The position numbers and the translations under genes are program-made. DNA of 64,000 bases. It comes from Nocardioides sp. 503. GTDB taxonomy: Bacteria; Actinomycetota; Actinomycetes; Propionibacteriales; Nocardioidaceae. Every line of letters begins with the position of its first letter. Positions within the stretch are counted from its first letter, which is position 1. Shown in pieces: positions 8,009-18,667 of the stretch. Location: assembly GCF_004522095.1 (NCBI RefSeq), contig NZ_SPUI01000009.1, forward strand, positions 80,996-144,995, given 5' to 3'. The notes under the pieces were generated by a model. That model was not told the origin of the DNA, did not search any database, and saw only the letters and a list, made by a program, of their open reading frames with translations.

Positions 8009-9664
8009 GTGACTCCCGAGCAGCTCTCCTCCGCGATCGTCGATGTCCTGACGACGCTGTCCACCGAGGGTGCGATCACCCTCCCGGACGGCGTCCCGAC
8101 GACGGTGACGGTGGAGCGACCCCGACAGAAGGGGCACGGCGACTACGCCACCAACGTGGCGATGCAGCTGGGCAAGAAGGCCGGGACGAACCCGCGCGCC
8201 TTCGCCGAGCTGGTGGCCGGCCGCCTGACCGACGTCGACGGGATCGGCGGCGCCGAGGTCGCAGGCCCGGGCTTCCTCAACATCACCGTCGAGGCCGCCG
8301 CGCAGGGCCAGGTGGCCCTCGACGTGCTCGCCGCGGGCGACCGCTACGGGCACAACCAGACGCTGGCCGGCCAGCGCATCAACGTCGAGTTCATCTCGGC
8401 CAACCCCACCGGCCCCCTGCACCTGGGCCACACGCGGTGGGCCGCGGTCGGGGACGCCCTCGCGAGGGTGCTCGCCGCGGCCGGCGCCGAGGTCGACCGC
8501 GAGTTCTACATCAACGACCGCGGCAACCAGATGGACCTCTTCGGTGCCTCGCTGGAGGCGGCGGCGCTCGGACAGCCCATCCCCGAGGGTGGCTACCAGG
8601 GCGGCTACATCGTCGAGCTCGCCCAGCGGTTGGTCGCCGCCGACCCGCACCTGCTCGAGCTGCCCGAGGGCGAGCGTCTGGTCGCGTTCCGCGAGGCCGG
8701 GTACGCCGCCCAGCTGGGCGAGCAGCAGGAGCAGCTGCGCACCTTCCGCACCGAGTTCGAGACCTGGTTCTCGGAGCGCTCGCTGCACGACAGCGAGTCG
8801 GTGGCCGACACCCTGCGCTCGCTGACGGAGAAGGGCCACGTCTTCGAGGCCGACGGCGCCGTGTGGATGCGCACGACCGACTACGGCGACGACAAGGACC
8901 GGGTGCTCATCCGGACCAACGGCGAGCTCACCTACTTCGCGAGCGACACCGCCTACTACCTCAACAAGCGGGCGCGCGGCTTCGACCTGTGCGTCTACCT
9001 CCTGGGTGCCGACCACCACGGGTACGTCGGCCGGCTGCGGGCCATGGCGGCGTGCGCAGGTGACGACCCCGACGCGAACATCCAGGTCCTCATCGGCCAG
9101 CTGGTCAAGATCATGAAGGACGGCGAGGAGATGAAGCTCTCCAAGCGCGCCGGCACCATGGTCACGCTCGAGGAGCTCACCGACGAGATCGGCGTCGACG
9201 CCCTGCGCTACACGCTGGGCCGCTACCCGGCCGACTCCCCGCTGACCCTCGACGTCGCGCTGATGACCAAGCAGTCCAGCGACAACCCGGTGTTCTACGT
9301 GCAGTACGTCCACGCCCGGGTCGCCTCGATCCTGCGCAACGCCGCCGACCTGGGTCTGGAGCCCGGCACGGAGCTGGGGCTGCTGACCCACGAGAAGGAG
9401 GGCGAGCTGCTGCGCGCCCTCGCCGAGCTGCCGCGGGTCGTGGCGAGCACCGCCGAGCTGCGCGAGCCGCACCGCGTCGCGCGCTACCTCGAGGACACCG
9501 CCGGCATCTACCACCGCTTCTACGACAGCTGCCGGGTCCTGCCCCTGGGCGACGAGGAGCCCAACGAGCTGCACCGCGCTCGCCTGGCGCTGGTCGCCGC
9601 GACCCGGGTCGTGTTCGCCAACGGGCTCGCGCTGCTGGGCGTCTCCGCGCCCGAGCGGATGTGA
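8009..9664 (+). CDS. argS: Arginyl-tRNA synthetase
   Basis: A 551-residue class I aminoacyl-tRNA synthetase that attaches arginine to tRNA-Arg in the cytoplasm. The HIGH-type motif is NPTGPLHLGHTRWAAVGD and the KMSKS-type motif is MKLSKRAGTMVTLEEL. An N-terminal tRNA-recognising segment contains GDYATNVAM. The C-terminus is the all-helical anticodon-binding domain ending ALLGVSAPERM. The GTG start fits the predicted leaderless promoter. It is the first gene of a tight run with lysA (4-base gap), hom, thrC and thrB, linking arginine charging to aspartate-family amino-acid synthesis. Confidence 0.97.
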   Translation: MTPEQLSSAIVDVLTTLSTEGAITLPDGVPTTVTVERPRQKGHGDYATNVAMQLGKKAGTNPRAFAELVAGRLTDVDGIGGAEVAGPGFLNITVEAAAQGQVALDVLAAGDRYGHNQTLAGQRINVEFISANPTGPLHLGHTRWAAVGDALARVLAAAGAEVDREFYINDRGNQMDLFGASLEAAALGQPIPEGGYQGGYIVELAQRLVAADPHLLELPEGERLVAFREAGYAAQLGEQQEQLRTFRTEFETWFSERSLHDSESVADTLRSLTEKGHVFEADGAVWMRTTDYGDDKDRVLIRTNGELTYFASDTAYYLNKRARGFDLCVYLLGADHHGYVGRLRAMAACAGDDPDANIQVLIGQLVKIMKDGEEMKLSKRAGTMVTLEELTDEIGVDALRYTLGRYPADSPLTLDVALMTKQSSDNPVFYVQYVHARVASILRNAADLGLEPGTELGLLTHEKEGELLRALAELPRVVASTAELREPHRVARYLEDTAGIYHRFYDSCRVLPLGDEEPNELHRARLALVAATRVVFANGLALLGVSAPERM

Positions 9665-9668
9665 ACCG

Positions 9669-11066
9669 GTGACCCACGAAGCCGGCTGGGCACACGCGCC
9701 CGGCGCCCTGCGGGGGCCGTCGTGGCTCCGCGAGCCCACCGACGCCAACGCGCTCGTCCCCTCCCTGTGGTCGGCCACCGCCCGCAAGACCGACGGTGAC
9801 CTGGCCGTCGGCGGGGTGGCGCTGGCCGACCTCGCGGCGGAGTTCAACACCCCGGCGTACGTCCTGGACGAGGAGGACTTCCGGGCCCGGGCGCGCGCCT
9901 TCCGGGACGCCTTCTCCGCCTACGACGTCTACTACGCCGGCAAGGCCTTCCTCTGCACCATCGTCGCCGCGTGGGTGGCGGAGGAGGGGCTCAGCCTCGA
10001 CGTCTGCTCGTCCGGCGAGCTGAGCGTCGCGCTGCGCGCCGGCTTCGAGCCCGCTCGCATCGGCTACCACGGCAACAACAAGAGCTTCCCCGACCTGCGT
10101 CGCGCGGTCACCGCCGGCGTGGGGCGGATCGTGGTCGACTCCTTCATCGAGATCGAGCGGCTCGCGCAGGTCGCCGCCGACCTCGGCACGACCGCGTCGG
10201 TGATGGTCCGCGTGACCGCCGGCGTCGAGGCCCACACCCACGAGTACATCGCCACGGCCCACGAGGACCAGAAGTTCGGCTTCTCGATCACCTCCGGCGA
10301 CGCCCTCGAGGCCGTACGCCGCGTGGTCGCGGCCGACGGGCTCGAGCTGCTCGGCCTGCACTCCCACATCGGCAGCCAGATCTTCGACTCGTCGGGCTTC
10401 GAGGTCGCCGCCCGCCGGGTGCTGGCGCTGCACGCCCGCGTGGCGAGCGAGCTGGGCGTCACGATGCCCGAGATGGACCTCGGCGGCGGCTTCGGGATCG
10501 CCTACACGACCCAGGACGACCCCTCCGAGCCGGAGAGTCTCGCACGCGAGATGAGCGAGATCGTCGAGCACGAGTGCCGCGCGCTCGGCATCGAGAAGCC
10601 GCGGCTCTCGATCGAGCCCGGCCGCGCGATCGTGGGGCCCGCGATGTGCACCCTCTACACCGTCGGCACGGTCAAGCCGGTCGCGCTCGACGGCGGAGCG
10701 GTCCGCACCTACGTCTCGGTCGACGGCGGGATGAGCGACAACATCCGCACCGCCCTCTACGACGCCGACTACTCCTGCACCATCGCCTCGCGCGCCTCGG
10801 ACGCGCCGCCGGTCCTGACCCGGGTCGTGGGCAAGCACTGCGAGGCCGGCGACATCGTGGTGAAGGACGAGTTCCTGCCCGCGGACGTCGCTCCCGGTGA
10901 TCTACTGGCCGTCCCCGGCACCGGCGCCTACTGCCGGTCGATGGCGTCGAACTACAACCACGCCCTGCGCCCCCCGGTGATCGCGGTGCGGGACGGGGTC
11001 GCACGCGTGGTCGTGCGGCGCGAGACTGAGGACGACTTGTTGGCTACGGACATGGGTGCTTCATGA
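9669..11066 (+). CDS. lysA: Diaminopimelate decarboxylase
   Basis: A 465-residue PLP-dependent enzyme of the alanine-racemase-fold group that converts meso-diaminopimelate to lysine. VYYAGKAF carries the Schiff-base lysine. GLHSHIGSQIFD and MDLGGGFGIAY form the phosphate- and substrate-binding region, and SIEPGRAIVGPA is the LysA signature. The later CEAGDIV segment carries the active-site cysteine that comes from the second subunit. The first ~45 residues extend beyond the usual core. The start is GTG, just after the argS stop, and the last four bases overlap hom. Confidence 0.95.
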   Translation: MTHEAGWAHAPGALRGPSWLREPTDANALVPSLWSATARKTDGDLAVGGVALADLAAEFNTPAYVLDEEDFRARARAFRDAFSAYDVYYAGKAFLCTIVAAWVAEEGLSLDVCSSGELSVALRAGFEPARIGYHGNNKSFPDLRRAVTAGVGRIVVDSFIEIERLAQVAADLGTTASVMVRVTAGVEAHTHEYIATAHEDQKFGFSITSGDALEAVRRVVAADGLELLGLHSHIGSQIFDSSGFEVAARRVLALHARVASELGVTMPEMDLGGGFGIAYTTQDDPSEPESLAREMSEIVEHECRALGIEKPRLSIEPGRAIVGPAMCTLYTVGTVKPVALDGGAVRTYVSVDGGMSDNIRTALYDADYSCTIASRASDAPPVLTRVVGKHCEAGDIVVKDEFLPADVAPGDLLAVPGTGAYCRSMASNYNHALRPPVIAVRDGVARVVVRRETEDDLLATDMGAS

Positions 11067-12370
11067 ATGACAAGCCACTGAAGGTGGCCGTGCTCGGCTG
11101 CGGCTCGGTCGGCTCCCAGGTGGTGCGGCTGCTCCAGGAGCAGGCCGGCGACCTGGCGGCCCGCATCGGCACGCGCGTCGAGATCGCGGGCGTCGCCGTA
11201 CGCCGGATCGACGCGCCGCGCGAGGTCGAGGTGCCCGAGGGCCTGCTCACGACCGACGCCGAGGGGCTGGTCGCGCGTGACGACGTCGACCTCGTCGTCG
11301 AGGTCATCGGCGGCATCGAGCCGGCCCGCTCCCTGATCCTGTCGGCGCTCGAGCACGGCGCCTCGGTCGTCACCGCCAACAAGGCGCTGCTGGCCGAGGA
11401 CGGGCCCACGCTCTTCGAGGCCGCCGAGAAGGCCGGTCGCGACCTCTACTACGAGGCCGCCGTCGCCGGCGCGATCCCGATCCTGCGACCGCTGCGCGAG
11501 TCGCTCGCCGGCGACCGGGTCACCCGGGTGCTGGGCATCGTCAACGGCACCACCAACTTCATCCTGGACAAGATGGACACCTCGGGTGCCGGCTTCTCCG
11601 AGGCGCTGGAGGAGGCCCAGGAGCTCGGCTACGCCGAGGCCGACCCGACCGCCGACGTGGAGGGCTTCGACGCCGCCGCCAAGGCCGCGATCCTGGCGTC
11701 GCTGGCGTTCCACTCCCGGGTGACCGCCTCCGACGTGCACCGCGAGGGCATCTCGGAGGTGACCGCCGCCGACGTGCAGTCCGCGCGCGACATGGACAGC
11801 GTCGTCAAGCTGCTGGCCATCGCCGAGCTGATCCCCGGCCCCGACGGCGACGACGCCGTCGCCGTGCGCGTCCACCCCGCGATGATCCCGCGCTCGCACC
11901 CGCTCGCGAGCGTGCGGGAGGCGTTCAACGCGGTGTTCGTGGAGTCCGAGGCCGCCGGCCAGCTGATGTTCTACGGCCCGGGCGCCGGTGGCGCGCCGAC
12001 CGCGTCGGCCGTGCTCGGTGACCTGGTCACGGTCGCCCGCAACCACCTGGCGGGCACCCGCGGCGCCGGTGAGTCGGCGTACGCCGACCGGGCGGTGCTG
12101 GCGATGGGGGAGACCCGCACCCGCTACCACGTGGCGATCGACGTCGACGACCGCGCGGGCGTGCTCGCCGCCGTCGCGCTCGCCTTCGCCGAGCACGACG
12201 TGTCGATCCAGACGGTCCGCCAGGAGGGCCGCGGCGACGACGCCCAGCTCGTGGTGGTCTCCCACGAGGCCTCCGACGCCCAGCTGAGCGCCACCGTCGA
12301 GCACCTGCGGGGGATGGACATCGTCCGCGACGTCACCTCCGTCATGCGCGTCGAGGGGACGTCCGAGTGA
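11063..12370 (+). CDS. hom: Homoserine dehydrogenase with C-terminal ACT domain
   Basis: This 435-residue enzyme reduces aspartate semialdehyde to homoserine. Residues 1-130 form the NAD(P)-binding domain, beginning AVLGCGSVGSQVV. The central catalytic domain includes AAVAGAIPILRPLRESL and GIVNGTTNFILDKM, with the substrate-binding EAQELGYAEADPTADVEGFD block. The C-terminal ~80 residues, from YHVAIDVDDRAGVLA, form an ACT domain, the usual site of threonine feedback inhibition. The start overlaps the lysA end (ATGA), and the end overlaps the thrC start in the same way, so translation is probably coupled. Confidence 0.96.
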   Translation: MNDKPLKVAVLGCGSVGSQVVRLLQEQAGDLAARIGTRVEIAGVAVRRIDAPREVEVPEGLLTTDAEGLVARDDVDLVVEVIGGIEPARSLILSALEHGASVVTANKALLAEDGPTLFEAAEKAGRDLYYEAAVAGAIPILRPLRESLAGDRVTRVLGIVNGTTNFILDKMDTSGAGFSEALEEAQELGYAEADPTADVEGFDAAAKAAILASLAFHSRVTASDVHREGISEVTAADVQSARDMDSVVKLLAIAELIPGPDGDDAVAVRVHPAMIPRSHPLASVREAFNAVFVESEAAGQLMFYGPGAGGAPTASAVLGDLVTVARNHLAGTRGAGESAYADRAVLAMGETRTRYHVAIDVDDRAGVLAAVALAFAEHDVSIQTVRQEGRGDDAQLVVVSHEASDAQLSATVEHLRGMDIVRDVTSVMRVEGTSE

Positions 12371-13467
12371 GCACCGAGCTGGCCGCCGGCCGCGCCCACC
12401 AGTGGCGCGGCGTGATCGAGGAGTACCGCCCCCTGCTGGAGATCCCCGAGGGCACGCCCGCGGTGACGCTGCGCGAGGGCGGCACGCCGCTGGTCTTCTC
12501 CGAGTGGCTCTCCGGCGTCACCGGCGCCGAGGTCTGGCTCAAGGTCGAGGGCAACAACCCGACCGGCTCCTTCAAGGACCGCGGCATGACCACGGCGATC
12601 TCGGTGGCCAAGGCCGACGGCGCCGAGGCCGTGGTCTGCGCCTCCACCGGCAACACCTCCGCATCGATGGCCGCCTACGCCGCCAAGGCCGGGCTGAAGC
12701 CGCTGGTGCTCGTCCCCGAGGGCAAGATCGCGGCCGGCAAGATGGCGCAGGCGATCGTGTGCGGCGCCCAGGTGATCATGGTCCGCGGCAACTTCGACCA
12801 CTGCCTGTCGCTGGCGCGCCAGCTCGCGTGGGAGTACCCCGTCGCGCTGGTCAACTCCGTCAACCCGGCCCGGCTCGAGGGACAGAAGACCGCCGCCTTC
12901 GAGATCTGCGACTTCCTGGGTGACGCGCCCGACTACCACCTGCTGCCCGTCGGCAACGCCGGCAACATCGCGGCCTACTGGCTGGGCTACACCCAGTACC
13001 GCCGCCTGGGCCTCGCCACGAGGACCCCGGTCATGCGCGGCTTCCAGGCCGAGGGCGCGGCGCCGCTGGTCACCGGCGAGCCGTTCCCCGACCCCGAGAC
13101 CAAGGCGACGGCCATCCGCATCGGCAACCCCGCCTCCTGGAAGCTCGCCGAGGCCGCACGCAACGAGTCCGGCGGTCGCTTCGCCTCGGTCACCGACGAC
13201 CAGATCCTGTCCGCCCAGCGCGACCTCGCCACCCACGACGGCGTCTTCGTGGAGCCGGCCTCGGCCGCCGGCATCGCCGGCCTCCTGCAGGAGCTCGCCC
13301 ACGGGGAGAGCTACGCCGGCGCGACCGTCGCGGTGACCGTGACCGGCCACGGCCTCAAGGACACCGCCACCGCGCTCGAGGGCTTCACCAGCGGCGGCCA
13401 GAGCATCGTCGACACCGTCATCGACGCCGACGTGCTCGCCGCGGCCCGCGCCGCCGGCCTCGCCTGA
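12367..13467 (+). CDS. thrC: Threonine synthase
   Basis: A 366-residue PLP enzyme that converts O-phosphohomoserine to threonine. NPTGSFKDRGMT contains the PLP-binding lysine. ASTGNTSASMAAYAAKAG is the phosphate-binding and Asn region, and PVGNAGNIAAYW is the glycine-rich loop near the cofactor. Length is normal for the short actinobacterial form. It starts with GTG overlapping hom by four bases, and its stop shares a base with the thrB ATG (TGATG). Confidence 0.96.
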   Translation: MSTELAAGRAHQWRGVIEEYRPLLEIPEGTPAVTLREGGTPLVFSEWLSGVTGAEVWLKVEGNNPTGSFKDRGMTTAISVAKADGAEAVVCASTGNTSASMAAYAAKAGLKPLVLVPEGKIAAGKMAQAIVCGAQVIMVRGNFDHCLSLARQLAWEYPVALVNSVNPARLEGQKTAAFEICDFLGDAPDYHLLPVGNAGNIAAYWLGYTQYRRLGLATRTPVMRGFQAEGAAPLVTGEPFPDPETKATAIRIGNPASWKLAEAARNESGGRFASVTDDQILSAQRDLATHDGVFVEPASAAGIAGLLQELAHGESYAGATVAVTVTGHGLKDTATALEGFTSGGQSIVDTVIDADVLAAARAAGLA

Positions 13468-14375
13468 TGGTGGCCTTCGTCGTGGGCGCCGTGCGCGTCT
13501 CGGTGCCGGCGACCTCGGCCAACCTCGGTCCCGGCTACGACTCGCTCGGACTGGCGCTGGACCTGCGCGACCGGCTCGAGGGGGAGGTGCTCCCCGAGGG
13601 CCTGGTCGTCGAGGTGCAGGGCGCCGGCGCCGGCGACGTACCTCTCGACGAGTCGCACCTCGTCGTCCGCTCCATGCGGGCGGCCTTCGACGCCTGTGGG
13701 GGCCAGCCCGGCGGGCTGCGTCTGTCCTGCAGCAACGTGATCCCGCACGCGCGGGGTCTCGGCTCCTCCTCGGCCGCCATCGTCGGCGGTCTCGCGCTGG
13801 CCCGCGCCCTGGTGGTCGACGGCGACCGCCTCCTCGACGACGACGCGCTCTTCACCCTCGCTGCGCAGCAGGAGGGTCACCCCGACAACGTGGCGCCCGC
13901 CGCGCACGGCGGCTTCGTCATCTCCGGGCACGAGGACGATGAGTTCTACGCCGTCGGCTCGCCGGTCGACCCGGGCATCAGCGTCGTGGTGTTCGTGCCG
14001 CCCCACGCGGTCTCGACCGAGGTGGCCCGGGGGCTGCTGCCCGCGCAGGTGCCGCACGCCGAGGCCGCCGCCGACGCGGGACGCACGGCGCTGCTCGTGG
14101 CCGCGCTGGCCGGGCGGACCGACCAGCTCTGGCGGGCGACCCGCGACTACCTCCACCAGGACTACCGTCGCCCGGCGATGCCGGAGTCGCTGGCGCTCGT
14201 CGACGCACTGCGTGCCGAGGGTGTGCCGGCGGTCGTCTCGGGGGCGGGTCCCACGGTCCTCGCCTTCCGCGTCGCGGGGGAGACCGCCGGCGACGACGAC
14301 CTGCTCGCGCAGGCCCCGGAGGGCTGGGCCGCGCTGCCGCTCGCGGTCGACCTCGACGGCGTGCGCGCGGGCTGA
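13467..14375 (+). CDS. thrB: Homoserine kinase
   Basis: This 302-residue GHMP kinase phosphorylates homoserine ahead of threonine synthase. The N-terminal SVPATSANLGPGYDSLGLAL is the substrate-binding GHMP motif. HARGLGSSSAAIVGGLALA is the ATP-binding motif 2, and GVPAVVSGAGPTVLAF is the C-terminal motif 3. It is the last gene of the argS-thrB run; no clear terminator follows, and the rho leader begins about 30 bases later. Confidence 0.95.
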   Translation: MVAFVVGAVRVSVPATSANLGPGYDSLGLALDLRDRLEGEVLPEGLVVEVQGAGAGDVPLDESHLVVRSMRAAFDACGGQPGGLRLSCSNVIPHARGLGSSSAAIVGGLALARALVVDGDRLLDDDALFTLAAQQEGHPDNVAPAAHGGFVISGHEDDEFYAVGSPVDPGISVVVFVPPHAVSTEVARGLLPAQVPHAEAAADAGRTALLVAALAGRTDQLWRATRDYLHQDYRRPAMPESLALVDALRAEGVPAVVSGAGPTVLAFRVAGETAGDDDLLAQAPEGWAALPLAVDLDGVRAG

Positions 14376-14404
14376 CCGACCCCGGCCCGACGCCCCGGAC
14401 GCAG

Positions 14405-14413
14405 TGATACATT
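14405..14413 (+). promoter_or_regulatory. rho: Candidate extended -10 promoter for rho
   Basis: TGATACATT reads as an extended -10 (TGN plus TACATT), about 190 bases upstream of the rho GTG. No clear -35 is present, which is typical when an extended -10 is used. It would give a long untranslated leader. Confidence 0.35.
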
Positions 14414-14511
14414 GACGCTGCGCCAGTGACCACCGACCTCACGGTCGGACGGAACCCCCAGCGCACACCCCTCCCTCTGGATCTGCGGCTCAGTCGCGCA
14501 TCGCAAGCCCT

Positions 14512-14542
14512 CCCACCTCTGTGTGGAAGACGCCGAGGTGGG
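14512..14542 (+). promoter_or_regulatory. Hairpin in the rho leader
   Basis: CCCACCTC (14512-14519) pairs with GAGGTGGG (14535-14542), leaving a 15-base loop. It sits in the middle of the ~190-base rho leader. Rho autoregulates by leader termination in other bacteria, so this structure could take part, but no short leader peptide was identified. The rest of 14376-14602 has no coding sequence. Confidence 0.4.
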
Positions 14543-14602
14543 GCAGTGACCAGCAGCCGCGGTGACCACACCAGCCGGCACTGATCGTGGGAAGGACCTC
14601 AC

Positions 14603-16678
<2,076 letters not shown>

Positions 16679-16692
16679 GCGGCGCGCACCGC

Positions 16693-16698
16693 TAGTCT
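16693..16698 (+). promoter_or_regulatory. Candidate -10 element of the receiver gene
   Basis: TAGTCT lies 35 bases upstream of the GTG at 16733, after the rho stop. GAGAGG at 16720-16725 could serve as the ribosome binding site. Confidence 0.35.
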
Positions 16699-16732
16699 GT
16701 CGCCGCAGTCCCCATCGAGCGAGAGGTACGAC

Positions 16733-17098
16733 GTGGCACGCATCGTGGTCGCGGACGACGACGTGGACATCCGCGAGCTGGTCGAGTTCAAGCTCTCGAC
16801 CATGGGCCACGAGATCGTGGCCGTCGGGGACGGGGCTGCGGCGGTCGCGGCGTGCCAGGCCGAGCGCCCGGACCTCGCCGTGCTCGACGTGATGATGCCG
16901 GGCACCTCCGGGCTCGACGCGATCCGCCTGATCCGGGCCGACCCGACACTGGTCGACCTTCCGGTGATCCTGCTGACGGCCCGTGCGCAGGAGTCCGACG
17001 TCGAGACGGGCTTCGACTCCGGCGCCGACGACTACATCACCAAGCCGTTCAGCCCCCGCGAGCTCGCGTCCCGCGTCGAGGCGCTGCTCAACCGCTAG
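16733..17098 (+). CDS. Stand-alone response-regulator receiver protein
   Basis: A 121-residue single CheY-like receiver domain with no output domain. The acidic pocket is VVADDDVD, the phosphoacceptor aspartate is in AVLDVMMPGTSG, the conserved Thr is in ILLTARAQ, and the conserved lysine is in DYITKPFSPRELA. Such proteins work by protein-protein contact or as phosphate carriers. No histidine kinase is nearby, so it is an orphan. It lies between rho and rpmE, a place where M. tuberculosis, as I recall, has no such gene. Confidence 0.9.
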   Translation: MARIVVADDDVDIRELVEFKLSTMGHEIVAVGDGAAAVAACQAERPDLAVLDVMMPGTSGLDAIRLIRADPTLVDLPVILLTARAQESDVETGFDSGADDYITKPFSPRELASRVEALLNR

Positions 17099-17186
17099 CC
17101 TCGGCGAGGGTGGCTTCGAGACGGGACCTCGTCCCTCCTCCACCACCGCGAGGTCGGGGAATTAGGCGCCGGGTTCCGGCGTTCTC

Positions 17187-17192
17187 TATCCT
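17187..17192 (+). promoter_or_regulatory. rpmE: Candidate -10 element of rpmE
   Basis: TATCCT lies about 80 bases upstream of the rpmE ATG. The predicted leader repeats the word GTTCCGG and could hold control structure, but none is clear enough to call. Nothing else is seen in 17099-17274. Confidence 0.3.
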
Positions 17193-17274
17193 GTTCGACG
17201 GTTCCGGTTCACGTGCCCGCACGAGGCGGGGACGACCCGGCGACCCTCCCAGAGATGGGAACAGAGAGGACACC

Positions 17275-17511
17275 ATGAAGAAGGACATCCACCCGGACTA
17301 CGTGACGACCCAGGTGACGTGCACCTGTGGCGCCGAGTTCACCACGCACTCCACCGTGACGAGCGGGACCATCAAGTCCGACGTCTGCTCGCAGTGCCAC
17401 CCGTTCTACACCGGCAAGCAGAAGATCCTCGACACCGGCGGTCGCGTCGCCCGCTTCGAGGCCCGCTACGCCAAGAAGGCCGACAGCTCGAAGGCCGCGG
17501 ACAACAAGTAG
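17275..17511 (+). CDS. rpmE: 50S ribosomal protein L31 (zinc-binding form)
   Basis: A 78-residue ribosomal protein that bridges the large and small subunits. It begins MKKDIHPDYV. The cysteine pairs CTCGAEF and CSQCHPFYTGKQ form the zinc-binding C+ type, which distinguishes it from the zinc-free paralogue made under zinc starvation. The start is fixed by AGAGAGGA, 8 bases before the ATG. The C-terminal tail is lysine-rich. A strong hairpin follows the stop. Confidence 0.96.
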   Translation: MKKDIHPDYVTTQVTCTCGAEFTTHSTVTSGTIKSDVCSQCHPFYTGKQKILDTGGRVARFEARYAKKADSSKAADNK

Positions 17512-17519
17512 CCACGTAC

Positions 17520-17557
17520 AGCGCCGACCCCCTGCCTCCATGCAGCGGGTCGGCGCT
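17520..17557 (+). terminator. Hairpin terminator after rpmE
   Basis: AGCGCCGACCC (17520-17530) pairs perfectly with GGGTCGGCGCT (17547-17557). Inside it, CTGC pairs with GCAG after a C-C mismatch, extending the stem by four pairs. GATTTG follows shortly after, a weak T-rich tail. Confidence 0.7.
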
Positions 17558-17593
17558 CGTGATTTGTCCGCCGCCCCCTCTCTAGGAGTCCGC

Positions 17594-18667
17594 ATGTTCG
17601 AGGCCGTCGAGGGCTACCTCGCCGAGCACACCGAGCTCGAGTCGCGCCTCGGCGCACCCGAGACCCATGCCGACGCCCGGCTGGCCAAGACGCTCAACCA
17701 GCGCTACGCCGTCCTGACCTCGATCATCACGGCGTGGCGCGACTGGCAGCAGTACGACGGCGACATCGAGGCCGCTCGGCAGCTGGCCGCCGAGGACCCG
17801 ACGTTCGCCGAGGAGGTCGACGCGCTCGTCGAGCAGCAGGCGGTCGCCGCGGAGCGGCTGCGCTACCTGCTGATCCCGCGCGACCCCGCCGACGACAAGG
17901 ACACCCTGCTGGAGATCAAGTCCGGCGAGGGCGGGGAGGAGTCGGCGCTGTTCGCCGGCGACCTGGTGCGGATGTACACCCGCTACGCCGAGGCGCGGGG
18001 CTGGCGCGTCGAGGTCATCGACGCGACCGAGTCCGACCTGGGCGGCTACAAGTCTGCGACGCTCGCCGTCAAGGCCAAGGGCACGCCGGCGCCGGGGGAG
18101 GGGCCGTTCGCCCAGCTCAAGTTCGAGGGCGGGGTCCACCGCGTGCAGCGGGTGCCCGTCACCGAGTCCCAGGGCCGCGTCCACACCAGCGCCGCCGGCG
18201 TCCTGGTGCTGCCCGAGGCCGAGCCCGTCGACGTCAGCATCGACGACAACGACCTGCGCATCGACGTCTACCGCAGCAGCGGTCCGGGCGGGCAGAGCGT
18301 CAACACCACCGACTCCGCCGTCCGCATCACGCACGTGCCCACCGGGATCGTCGCGAGCTGCCAGAACGAGAAGAGCCAGCTGCAGAACAAGGAGTCCGCC
18401 ATGCGCATCCTGCGCGCGCGGCTGCTCGCGGCCGCGCAGGAGAAGGCCGACGCCGAGGCCAGCGAGGCGCGGCACAGCCAGATCCGCACCGTCGACCGCT
18501 CGGAGCGGATCCGCACCTACAACTACCCGGAGAACCGCATCTCCGACCACCGCACCGGCTACAAGGCCTACAACCTCGACAGCGTGCTCGACGGCGACCT
18601 CCAGCCGGTGCTGGACTCCTGCCTCCAGGCCGACCTGGACGCGCGGCTCGCCGCGCTCGAGTCCTGA
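17594..18667 (+). CDS. prfA: Peptide chain release factor 1
   Basis: A 357-residue RF1 that reads UAA and UAG stop codons and triggers peptide release. It contains the catalytic GPGGQSVNTTDSAVR motif and the SGEGGEESALFA segment of the RF core. The ATG at 17594 is chosen because TAGGAG lies five bases upstream and the protein then begins MFEAVEGYL, as in relatives. An upstream ATG at 17540 would lie within the rpmE terminator. The stop shares a base with prmC, whose product methylates the GGQ glutamine. Confidence 0.97.
   Translation: MFEAVEGYLAEHTELESRLGAPETHADARLAKTLNQRYAVLTSIITAWRDWQQYDGDIEAARQLAAEDPTFAEEVDALVEQQAVAAERLRYLLIPRDPADDKDTLLEIKSGEGGEESALFAGDLVRMYTRYAEARGWRVEVIDATESDLGGYKSATLAVKAKGTPAPGEGPFAQLKFEGGVHRVQRVPVTESQGRVHTSAAGVLVLPEAEPVDVSIDDNDLRIDVYRSSGPGGQSVNTTDSAVRITHVPTGIVASCQNEKSQLQNKESAMRILRARLLAAAQEKADAEASEARHSQIRTVDRSERIRTYNYPENRISDHRTGYKAYNLDSVLDGDLQPVLDSCLQADLDARLAALES

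Noticed and set aside
7710..8012. Short open frame across tRNA-Arg on the plus strand
   Set aside because: It reads through the tRNA gene (giving the typical false peptide with GRIRTCGTWYRKP) and has no independent support.
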